This document shows, in pieces, positions 7,775 through 15,447 of a DNA stretch of 64,000 bases. A program made the position numbers and the translations under genes. The notes under the pieces were generated by a model that made no database searches, had not been told where the DNA came from, and was given only the letters and a program-made list of their open reading frames with translations. Every line of letters starts with the position of its first letter. Position 1 is the first letter of the stretch. This stretch comes from Actinomadura kijaniata NBRC 14229 (GTDB taxonomy: Bacteria; Actinomycetota; Actinomycetes; Streptosporangiales; Streptosporangiaceae): contig NZ_BCQR01000021.1 of NCBI RefSeq assembly GCF_001552175.1, forward strand, positions 1 to 64,000. Direction: 5' to 3'.

Positions 7775-9061
7775 GTGAGCGACGTCGAGCGGAACGGGAC
7801 GACCGAGTTCGATCTCGTGGTGGTCGGTCTGGGGTACGTCGGTCTGCCCCTGGCCAGGGAGGCGGTCCGCGCGGGCCTGCGGGTGGCGGGGCTGGACCGT
7901 TCTCCGGAGGTGGTCGACACCCTGGCGGGCGGCGCCTCGCACGTGGACGACGTGTCCCCCGGGGACGTGGCGGCGATGCTGGCCGGGGGCTTCCACCCGA
8001 CCGCCGACGAGACCGTGGTCGGGCGCGGCCGGGCCGTGGTGATCTGCGTGCCGACGCCGCTGTCCAGCGACCAGGGCCCCGACCTGACCGCCGTGGTCGG
8101 CGCGACCCGCGCGGTGGCCACCCACCTGCGCCCCGGCATGCTCGTGGTGCTGGAGTCCACCACCTACCCCGGCACCACCGACGAGGTCGTCCGGCCGCTG
8201 CTGGAGGCCGGCGGCCTGACCGCCGGGACCGACTTCCACCTGGCGTTCTCCCCCGAGCGCATCGACCCGGGCAACCCGGTGTACGGCGTCGCCAACACCC
8301 CGAAGATCGTCGGCGGGCACACCCCGGCGTGCGCCGCCGCGGCCGCCGCCCTCTACGGCAAGTTCGTGGAGGAGGTGGTGCAGGCCAAGGGCACCCGCGA
8401 GGCCGAGATGGCCAAGCTGCTGGAGAACACCTACCGGCACGTCAACATCGCCCTGGTCAACGAGATGGCGGTCTTCTGCCACGAACTGGGCATCGACCTG
8501 TGGGACGCCATCGACTGCGCCGCCACCAAACCCTTCGGCTTCCAGGCCTTCCGCCCCGGACCCGGCGTCGGCGGCCACTGCATCCCCATCGACCCCAACT
8601 ACCTGTCCTACAAGGTCCGCTCCCTGGGCTACCCCTTCCGCTTCGTGGAACTGGCCCAGGAGATCAACGACCGCATGCCCCGCTACGTCGTCGAACGCGC
8701 CCAGCAACTCCTCAACCGCGAGGGCCGGGCGCTGCGCGGCTCGACGGTCCTGCTGCTCGGCGTCACCTACAAGCCCGACATCGCCGACCAGCGCGAGTCC
8801 CCCGCCACCCCGGTCGCGCGGCGGCTGCGGCAGCTCGGCGCGCAGGTGCTGTTCCACGACCCGTTCGTCGAGTCCTGGCAGGTGGACGACCTCGCGGTGC
8901 CGCGCGCCGAGGACCTGGGCGTGGCGCTGGCGGGCGCGGACCTGACGCTGCTGCTGCAGGACCACCGCGACTACGACGCCGCCGAGCTCGCCGACCGCGC
9001 GCGCCTGCTGCTCGACACCCGCGGGGCCGTCCCGGCCCGCGACTCCGTCGAGGCCCTGTGA
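7775..9061 (+). CDS. wecC: UDP-N-acetyl-D-mannosamine dehydrogenase
   Basis: A 428-residue NAD-dependent nucleotide-sugar dehydrogenase that oxidises the C6 of UDP-ManNAc to UDP-ManNAcA in two steps. Visible features are the N-terminal NAD site (VVVGLGYVGLPLA), VPTPLSSDQGPDL, AFSPERIDPGN, the helix with KLLENTYRHVNIALVNE, the catalytic cysteine in GVGGHCIPIDP, and the C-terminal UDP-binding domain with GVTYKPDIADQRESPA. GTG 7775 follows GAGGGGG. Length and domain order are normal. The substrate assignment relies on the partner wecB 2 kb away; a related UDP-glucose or UDP-GlcNAc dehydrogenase remains possible. Confidence 0.93.
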   Translation: MSDVERNGTTEFDLVVVGLGYVGLPLAREAVRAGLRVAGLDRSPEVVDTLAGGASHVDDVSPGDVAAMLAGGFHPTADETVVGRGRAVVICVPTPLSSDQGPDLTAVVGATRAVATHLRPGMLVVLESTTYPGTTDEVVRPLLEAGGLTAGTDFHLAFSPERIDPGNPVYGVANTPKIVGGHTPACAAAAAALYGKFVEEVVQAKGTREAEMAKLLENTYRHVNIALVNEMAVFCHELGIDLWDAIDCAATKPFGFQAFRPGPGVGGHCIPIDPNYLSYKVRSLGYPFRFVELAQEINDRMPRYVVERAQQLLNREGRALRGSTVLLLGVTYKPDIADQRESPATPVARRLRQLGAQVLFHDPFVESWQVDDLAVPRAEDLGVALAGADLTLLLQDHRDYDAAELADRARLLLDTRGAVPARDSVEAL

Positions 9062-9170
9062 GCGGGGATTGCGGCGTTTCCCGTGACCCCCGTGACCGGT
9101 GAGAGGTAATCCTTGATCACTCGTCGGGCGTCCAACTGAACGACCCGACCCCCTGGAGGCGGTGAGCCCG

Positions 9171-10316
9171 ATGCGCGTGTGCGTGTGCACGGTGGTCCAC
9201 AACGCCGCCGACGCCCGGATCCTGCACCGGCAGATCCGCGCACTGCTCGACGCCGGCCACGAGGTCACCTACATCGCGCCGTTCCGGCACTCCGGGACCG
9301 CGCCGTGGCCCGAGGTGACGGCGGTGGACGTGCCGCGCGCCGGCGGTCGCCGGCGGCTCCGCGCGTTCCTGGCCGCCCGCCGCGCGCTGGCCGAGCACGC
9401 CCCGCACGCCGACGTGCTGCTGCTGCACGACCCCGAGCTGCTGCTGACGCTGCCGTTCGTGCGGCGGCGCCCGCCGACGGTGTGGGACGTCCACGAGGAC
9501 ACCGCCGCCGCGCTGGTCGCCAAGACCTGGCTGCCCCGGCCGCTGCGGCGCGCGCCGTACCCGTTCGTGCGGTGGGCCGAGCGGATCGCCGAGCGGCGCC
9601 TGCACCTGCTGCTGGCCGAGGAGGGCTACCGGCCCCGGTTCCGCCGCGAGCACCCGGTCGTCCCCAACACCACGCGCGTTCCGCTGCGCACCCCGCCCCC
9701 GCCCGGCGCCGACCGCGTCGTCTACCTGGGGCACCTGACGCGGGCGCGCGGGGCGGCCGAGATGCTGGAGGTCGCGCGGCTGCTGCGCCCGCACGGCGTG
9801 CGCGTGGAGATGATCGGCGCGGCCGACCCGGACACCTCCGAGGCGCTGCGCGCGGCCGAGCGGGAGGGGCTGGTGCGCTGGCACGGCTACCGGCCCAACG
9901 ACGCCGCGCTGCGGCTGGTCGAGGGCTCGCTGGCGGGGCTGTCGCTGCTGCGCGACGAGCCGAACTACCGCCACTCGGTCCCCACGAAGATCATCGAGTA
10001 CATGGCGCACGGCGTGCCGGTGGTCTCCACGCCGCTGCCCGCCGCGGCCTCGATCCTGGACCGCGACGGCAGCGGGCTGCTGGTGCCGTTCGACGACCCG
10101 CGCGCCGCCGCCGCGGCCGTGCTGCGCCTGCGCGACGACCCCCGGCTGCGGCTCGCCCTCGCCGCCAACGGCCACCGCGCCGCCCGGATGCGCTACCACT
10201 GGCCCGACCAGGGCAAGCGTTTCGTCGCCCAACTGGAGGAGTGGGCCGCGGCGCGACGGCCGCGGAGCCGCGCCTTCCGTGTGGCCGTCGATAACCCATG
10301 CGGGCGCACCCCATAA
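9171..10316 (+). CDS. GT4-family glycosyltransferase
   Basis: A ~381-residue GT-B glycosyltransferase. The N-terminal half starts MRVCVCTVVHNAADARI; the donor half contains VVYLGHLTRARGAAEML and SVPTKIIEYMAHGVPVVSTPLPAA, the GT4 E-x7-E region. ATG 9171 is preceded by GGTGAG and, further upstream, GGAGG; GTG 9162 is an alternative but would sit only two bases from GGAGG. It follows wecC by 109 bp on the same strand and is probably the last transferase of the plus-strand glycan operon. The sugar specificity is unknown, with UDP-ManNAcA or a related sugar the natural guess. Confidence 0.88.
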   Translation: MRVCVCTVVHNAADARILHRQIRALLDAGHEVTYIAPFRHSGTAPWPEVTAVDVPRAGGRRRLRAFLAARRALAEHAPHADVLLLHDPELLLTLPFVRRRPPTVWDVHEDTAAALVAKTWLPRPLRRAPYPFVRWAERIAERRLHLLLAEEGYRPRFRREHPVVPNTTRVPLRTPPPPGADRVVYLGHLTRARGAAEMLEVARLLRPHGVRVEMIGAADPDTSEALRAAEREGLVRWHGYRPNDAALRLVEGSLAGLSLLRDEPNYRHSVPTKIIEYMAHGVPVVSTPLPAAASILDRDGSGLLVPFDDPRAAAAAVLRLRDDPRLRLALAANGHRAARMRYHWPDQGKRFVAQLEEWAAARRPRSRAFRVAVDNPCGRTP

Positions 10317-10364
10317 AGTGTTTGCGCTGATTTGACCCGCGACGCACTCCCTCCGGAGGGGACC

Positions 10365-13300
10365 GTGAGCACGCCAGAGGACGACCCGAACCGGCAGGCC
10401 GCCGACGAGGCCGCCCCGGGCTGGGGCGTGACGCCGCCGCCCCCGCCTCCCTGGGCGGCCCCGGCCGCCGACCCCGGTCGGCCCGGCGAAGCCCCCGCCC
10501 CCACGCCCCCGCCGTCGCCCACCTGGGCGAGCGGCCCGGGCGCCGGAGGGGACGACGCGGGGACCGAGACGGTGGACGACACCGCGGGCGACGCGGGCGA
10601 CGCGGCGGGCAGCGTTCCCCCGCCTCCGCCCCCCACCTGGAACGAGACCCCCGCCGAGAGCCCGGCCGAGGCCCCGGCGGACCAGGACAAGACCCAGGTC
10701 GTGCCGACACGGAAGCCCAAGGCCGAAGGGGAGCAGACGCAGGCCGTCCAGACACCGCAGCCCACCCCGCAGCCCACCCCGCCGATGGACGCGACGATGG
10801 TCGACGGCCACCCGCCGGTGGACGCGACCATGGTCGACGGACAGCCCCCGGTGGACGCGACCATGGTGGACGGGCAGCCCCCGGTGGACGCGACCGTGGT
10901 CGACGGGCAGCCCCCGGTGCAGAGCGCGCCCCGGCCGTTCAGCCCTCCCCCGCCCGTGCAGCAGCCCTGGGAGGTCAGCGCACCCCCGCCCCCGCCCCCG
11001 GCCGACGGCGGCCACAAGCCGTTCAGCCCGCCGCCCCCCGTACAGCAGCCGTGGGAGGTCGGCGCCCCGGCCGCCCCTAACGACGGCGGCCACCGCCCGT
11101 TCAGCCCTCCCCCACCGGTGCAGCAGCCCTGGGAGGTGGCTCCTCACGCCGCGCAACCCGCCCCCGGTCCCGCCCCCGCTCTGCCCGGCCAGGAGCCGTG
11201 GCTGAACCCGAAGGCGAAGAAGGACAAGAAGAGCAAGGCCCCGGGCACGGGCGGCGGGGGTGGAAAGGCCCGGATGGCCCTGATCGGCGTCGGGGCGTTC
11301 GTCGCGCTCGGCGCGGTCGCCGGGGCCGCGGCGCTCTTCCTCACCGGTTCGGAGAAGGCCGGGGGCGGCGACACCCGGCAGGCCCGGATCGCCGACGACA
11401 TGTTCGGGCTCGGTCCGCAGAGCCGGTTCGACACGATCGAGCAGGCGTTCAACGACGCGGCCGTCGCCGGGAAGACCGTCGTCGCCGTCGGCACCGAGTA
11501 CGGCGGGCCGCGCAACCGTGCCCGGTTCCTGACCTCCGCCGACGGCGGGCGCACCTGGAACCTCGGCGGCGTGACCGCCGACGGCGGTCAGCCGTCCGGC
11601 AGCGCGCCCAAGCTGGTCACCGGCGCCGCGGGCGCCTGGCTGGCGCTCGGCGGTTCCCCCGAGCGCATGCTGACCTGGACCTCCAAGGACAGCAGATCCT
11701 GGACCGAACACGCCGTCGCGCCGGGGGCGTTCGTCAAGGGCGACGTCGTCGAGCAGGCCGCGCGCACCGCCGACGGCTGGATCGCCGTCGGCCACACGCA
11801 GGCGGGCCGCCGGCCCGGCCCGGTCGTGTGGCGGTCGAACGACGGCGCGAACTGGGAACGGCTCGGAGACGGCAAGCTGAGCCTGCCGGTGCAGGACGGC
11901 AGGCCCGAGCAGGCGCTGCACGTGGTGTCCGGGAACGGCACCCTGGTCATGCAGGGCACCGTCGTCGTCACCAAGGAGAACAAGGGCAAGAAGAGCGACG
12001 TCACGGTGGACGGGTTCTGGCGGTCCACCGACGGCGGCCGCATCTGGGACCAGGTGACCGTGCCGCAGGCCGACGGGTCGGCCGGGCTGGCGCGCGGACT
12101 GGCGTTCGACGGAGGCCGTTTCCTCGTGCTGCGGCAGAACCCCAAGGGTGGCCACGGCGTGCTCGTCGCGTCGCAGGACGGCGGATCGTGGGCGAGGGCC
12201 GACCGGATCACCGCGCCGGGCAATGCCCGGTTCGACCGTTTCACCGGTGGTGAGCGGGGCGTGGCGGCACTGGCGACCGCGGGCGGCCGGATGCTGCTGT
12301 TCCAGAACGGCGGCGAGGGGTGGCGGCGCACCGACCTGGGCAAGACGGCCGGCCGGTTCGTCGCGGCCGTGACCCCGACCGGGACGGGCACGAGCCTGGT
12401 CGCCGGGGCGGTCAAGGGCCCCGACCGCAACTTCTACCTGGGGCTGTCCGACGGGAGCGGGCAGGTCCAGGAGATCGACCTCACCAAGGTCCCCGACGCG
12501 GTGAACCCGGACCGCACCGTGCGCGGCCTGGCCGCCGCCGACGGCGGCCGGGTCCTGGCGCTGGGCGGCACCTCCGGTGACGCCGCCGTCTGGTACTCCG
12601 CCGACGGGTCCACGTCGTGGCACCGGGCGGGCGGCAACGCGCTGGGCGGACCGGGCCGGCAACTGCTGCTCGACGCCGCCAACGCCCCCGCCGGTTGGCT
12701 GGCGGTCGGCGACGACGCCGGGCGCGCGCTGGTCGCCACCTCGCAGAACGGCGACAACTGGCAGCGGGTGACGGACCGGCTGTTCATCGCCAGCAGGGGC
12801 GTCGCGGTGCGGACCGCCGCCGTCACCGCCGGGAGACGCGGCTACGTCGTCGTCGGCAGCGCCACCAAGAACGAGCAGCAGTCGGCGATCGTGTGGACCT
12901 CCCCCGACGGAAGAAGGTGGGCGAGGAGCGACACCGGCGACCTCAGGGGCGTGGGCGGCGCGTGGCGGTGGATGGCGGACGTGGCGTCCGGACCGTCCGG
13001 GTACCTGGCCGTCGGCGCGATCGCCGACCCGGCCGGGGAACGCGGCAGGCAGTCCCGGCCCGCGGTCTGGGTGTCGGGCGACGGCGGGCGCTGGTCCGTG
13101 CAGAAGCTCCCCGTTCCGCAGGGCGCCACGCACGGCAACCTGGTCCGGGTGGCGGTGAGGGACTCGACGGCCGTGGCGCTGGGCGCGGCGTTCCGCGCGG
13201 ACGGGAGCTCCATGGCGTTCGCCGTGCGTTCCACCGACGGCGGCCGCAGTTGGACGCCCGCCGAGCTTCCGGGGCAGGATCCCAAGGGGGAGGCGCACGG

Positions 13301-13565
13301 CCCGGCGTTGAACGTCGTCGCCACCGCCAAGGGATTCGCGGCCGTCGGCACCTCCGGCAAGGCCGCCGACCACGACGTGCGGATGTGGTCGTCGGCGGAC
13401 GGCTCCTCCTGGCAGGTGACCGAGCCGCGGGGCGCCGGGCTGTCGGGGTCCGGCGCGCAGCAGGTGCTCGGGCTCGTCGAGTCCGGCGGTACCGTCACCG
13501 GTACCGGGCTGACGACCAGCGCGGCCGGGGACAGCACCACCCTGTGGCGCTTCCCCGCTCCCTGA
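10365..13565 (+). CDS. Membrane-anchored Asp-box (BNR/sialidase-like) beta-propeller
   Basis: A 1,066-residue protein starting GTG 10365 after GGAGGGG. Residues 1-~300 are a Pro-rich cytoplasmic region with two repeat types: four copies of an 11-residue unit around DATMVDG, and three copies of RPFSPPPPVQQPWEV-like units. One membrane helix follows (about residues 306-328, ALIGVGAFVALGAVAGAAALF), then ~730 extracellular residues with about ten Asp boxes (S/T-x-D-G-G-x-x-W), for example SADGGRTW, STDGGRIW, SPDGRRWA and STDGGRSW. Asp boxes mark beta-propeller blades in sialidases, but sialidase catalytic residues are not evident, so binding is more likely than hydrolysis. It follows the glycan cluster on the same strand. 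Confidence 0.85.
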   Translation: MSTPEDDPNRQAADEAAPGWGVTPPPPPPWAAPAADPGRPGEAPAPTPPPSPTWASGPGAGGDDAGTETVDDTAGDAGDAAGSVPPPPPPTWNETPAESPAEAPADQDKTQVVPTRKPKAEGEQTQAVQTPQPTPQPTPPMDATMVDGHPPVDATMVDGQPPVDATMVDGQPPVDATVVDGQPPVQSAPRPFSPPPPVQQPWEVSAPPPPPPADGGHKPFSPPPPVQQPWEVGAPAAPNDGGHRPFSPPPPVQQPWEVAPHAAQPAPGPAPALPGQEPWLNPKAKKDKKSKAPGTGGGGGKARMALIGVGAFVALGAVAGAAALFLTGSEKAGGGDTRQARIADDMFGLGPQSRFDTIEQAFNDAAVAGKTVVAVGTEYGGPRNRARFLTSADGGRTWNLGGVTADGGQPSGSAPKLVTGAAGAWLALGGSPERMLTWTSKDSRSWTEHAVAPGAFVKGDVVEQAARTADGWIAVGHTQAGRRPGPVVWRSNDGANWERLGDGKLSLPVQDGRPEQALHVVSGNGTLVMQGTVVVTKENKGKKSDVTVDGFWRSTDGGRIWDQVTVPQADGSAGLARGLAFDGGRFLVLRQNPKGGHGVLVASQDGGSWARADRITAPGNARFDRFTGGERGVAALATAGGRMLLFQNGGEGWRRTDLGKTAGRFVAAVTPTGTGTSLVAGAVKGPDRNFYLGLSDGSGQVQEIDLTKVPDAVNPDRTVRGLAAADGGRVLALGGTSGDAAVWYSADGSTSWHRAGGNALGGPGRQLLLDAANAPAGWLAVGDDAGRALVATSQNGDNWQRVTDRLFIASRGVAVRTAAVTAGRRGYVVVGSATKNEQQSAIVWTSPDGRRWARSDTGDLRGVGGAWRWMADVASGPSGYLAVGAIADPAGERGRQSRPAVWVSGDGGRWSVQKLPVPQGATHGNLVRVAVRDSTAVALGAAFRADGSSMAFAVRSTDGGRSWTPAELPGQDPKGEAHGPALNVVATAKGFAAVGTSGKAADHDVRMWSSADGSSWQVTEPRGAGLSGSGAQQVLGLVESGGTVTGTGLTTSAAGDSTTLWRFPAP
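10779..10910 (+). repeat. Four in-frame 33-bp repeats encoding PPVDATMVDGQ
   Basis: Four contiguous 33-bp units encode PP(V/M)DAT(M/V)VDG(Q/H). Each gives one threonine (residues 144, 155, 166, 177) with Asp at +3. They lie in the cytoplasmic Pro-rich segment of the beta-propeller protein. Confidence 0.85.
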
Positions 13566-13601
13566 CCGGGCGCCTTCCCGTTCCCGTCGAAAGGAACCTT
13601 C

Positions 13602-15395
13602 TTGCTTCGCAGGGCCGCTCCCCTGTCGGCCGGCCGTGTCCTGCTCCTGTCGGCTGTGCTGTGGCTGCTGGTGGGATCGGTCATCCTGCTCGCCGGTGTC
13701 CTGTCCGGGGCGGACGGCGGGGGTCCACGCGCCTCCGATCCCTGCGGGCCACGGGACTCGCGGCCCGCGGTCTCCTATCCGGTGTCGGGGTTCTGGCTGT
13801 TCCCCGACAACGACCCGTGCGGACCACGCAAGGCGTTGCGGGCGATGCGCCGGATCTCCGGCGACACGGTCATCACCTCGGGCCCCCAGATCGAGGCGCG
13901 GCAGGTGGACATGGACGGGCGGCTGCTGCGGCCCGACGGATCCGTGGACCCCGCCTTCAAGGCGTGCGCCCGCGACGGGCGGACCTGCTACCAGGCGGCG
14001 CTGGAGGCCGTGCGGTCCGGGAACCCCGCCAACTCCATCACCCAGATCTACGCGGTGGGCTCGCGGGACGGGCTCGGGCCGGGGGCGCTCCGGTGCCCCG
14101 GGCAGGACGTGCGGTTCACCGTGGGGTCGCAGGTGTTCCAGCGGATGCTGCTGCCCGTCGACGATCCGGCGGGCGGCGCCTGCGACCTGCGCGCCGGGCG
14201 CGCCTACGCGCTGGTGCTCATCGCGGCCTCGACCTCGGACTGGACGAACGAGGTGCTGACGGAGGCCGACGCCCTGGGCATGAAGGTCTTCGTCGGCCTG
14301 CCCGCCCTGCCCCGGCAGCCGCAGCAGACCTGGAACGTCGACACCGGTCACCGTGACGTGGCCCTGGCGCTCAACCGGGTGCTGCTGAAGGACTACGCGA
14401 GCAGACTCGGCGGGCGGGCCTCGTTCGCGGGGGTGTACCAGACGTTCGAGGTCCGGTTGCGCCGGTGGTCCCAGCCCTCGCAGGAGGTCAACCTCCAGGC
14501 GTACGCCGCCCAGCACGCCGCGGTCCGCGAGCTGCTCCCCGGCCGGAAGATCCTGGTCAGTCCCTACTGGGACACCCGCAAGAAGACGGGGGACGTCACC
14601 GGCCCCGACGCGGTCGCCGCCGGGATCAAGGAGGTCGCGCGGACCGGCGCCGACATCATCGCGCCGCAGGACGGCCGCGGCACCGGCAAGGGCGCGCTGT
14701 ACTGGGACCACGAGGCCGACAAGCCCGTGGACCCGCGGCTGCGGCCGGTGGAGCGGGTCGGGGCGGTGACCTACCGGCAGGCGTACGCCGCGCCGATCAG
14801 CGCCTACTACGCGGCGGCGGCGCGGGCGCGCTCCGAACTCGCGCGCGAGGGCCGCGTCATGGAGTTGTGGGCCAACGTCGAGGGCTTCGAGCCCGCCTCC
14901 ACCGGTCCCTGCGATCCGGGGACCGCGCGGGGGCGCACCGACAAGGTCCGGCTCGACCAGGCGGTCATGGCGGCGGGCGCGCAGGTCGGCAAGGTGGTGT
15001 CGTTCAAGTGGAACGGCCTGTACACCTGCCGGGAGAACCGGCCGTCCTCACTGGCCGACGAGATCACCGCCGACGCGACCCGCCCGATCCTGGCCGGGGC
15101 CGTGCGGAGCAGCCGCGAGGGTCAGCGCGGCGTGCTCGTCCGCGGTTACCAGCTCGGCGACGGCAGCAGCGTCACCCTGACCTGGCAGGACGACCACCGG
15201 CGGGAGCAGAGCCGGATCGTGCGCCCGATGCCCGGCCCGCCCCCGCCGCCCGGCGCCTCCCCGCTCCCGGCCGGGATGAGGGAGCTCTGGGTGCCGTTCC
15301 CCGACACGGGGCTGGCGCGGGGCTCCTGGATCCACATCGACGTGGTGAACGCCTCCGGGAAGGTCGCCTCGAACCGCTACAGTCTCCGCTCCTGA
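13602..15395 (+). CDS. Secreted or membrane-anchored DUF4434-like TIM-barrel protein
   Basis: A 597-residue protein with a TTG start at 13602, seven bases after AAAGGA. An N-terminal hydrophobic segment (VLLLSAVLWLLVGSVILLAGVL) acts as signal anchor. The body resembles DUF4434-type glycoside-hydrolase-like barrels: SGFWLFPDNDPCG, GDTVITSGPQI, EADALGMKVFVGLPALP, ILVSPYWDTRKK, GADIIAPQDGRGTGK and VMELWANVEGFEP follow the expected order of strands, with acidic residues at strand ends. The final ~110 residues look like a beta-sandwich. It starts 37 bp after the beta-propeller gene, probably in one operon, consistent with a role at the cell surface in glycan binding or processing. Activity is unproven. 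Confidence 0.75.
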   Translation: MLRRAAPLSAGRVLLLSAVLWLLVGSVILLAGVLSGADGGGPRASDPCGPRDSRPAVSYPVSGFWLFPDNDPCGPRKALRAMRRISGDTVITSGPQIEARQVDMDGRLLRPDGSVDPAFKACARDGRTCYQAALEAVRSGNPANSITQIYAVGSRDGLGPGALRCPGQDVRFTVGSQVFQRMLLPVDDPAGGACDLRAGRAYALVLIAASTSDWTNEVLTEADALGMKVFVGLPALPRQPQQTWNVDTGHRDVALALNRVLLKDYASRLGGRASFAGVYQTFEVRLRRWSQPSQEVNLQAYAAQHAAVRELLPGRKILVSPYWDTRKKTGDVTGPDAVAAGIKEVARTGADIIAPQDGRGTGKGALYWDHEADKPVDPRLRPVERVGAVTYRQAYAAPISAYYAAAARARSELAREGRVMELWANVEGFEPASTGPCDPGTARGRTDKVRLDQAVMAAGAQVGKVVSFKWNGLYTCRENRPSSLADEITADATRPILAGAVRSSREGQRGVLVRGYQLGDGSSVTLTWQDDHRREQSRIVRPMPGPPPPPGASPLPAGMRELWVPFPDTGLARGSWIHIDVVNASGKVASNRYSLRS

Positions 15396-15401
15396 CGGCC
15401 G

Positions 15402-15447
15402 CCCGGAGGCCGCGGGGCCCGGTCAGAACAGGACCGCGGCCTCCGGG
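15402..15447. terminator. Bidirectional hairpin between convergent genes
   Basis: A perfect 14-bp stem (CCCGGAGGCCGCGG and its complement) with an 18-base loop. Its right arm lies within the last codons of the minus-strand methyltransferase/glycosyltransferase gene, so it can end transcription from both sides. Confidence 0.6.

Noticed and set aside
9117..14711. Minus-strand open frame of 1,864 codons
   Set aside because: Antisense across three well-supported plus-strand genes (GT4, beta-propeller, DUF4434-like); no recognisable domain and shadow-like composition.
13602..15395. Sialidase or classical glycoside hydrolase assignment
   Set aside because: The barrel pattern fits DUF4434-like proteins better and no established catalytic acid pair can be pinned down by eye.
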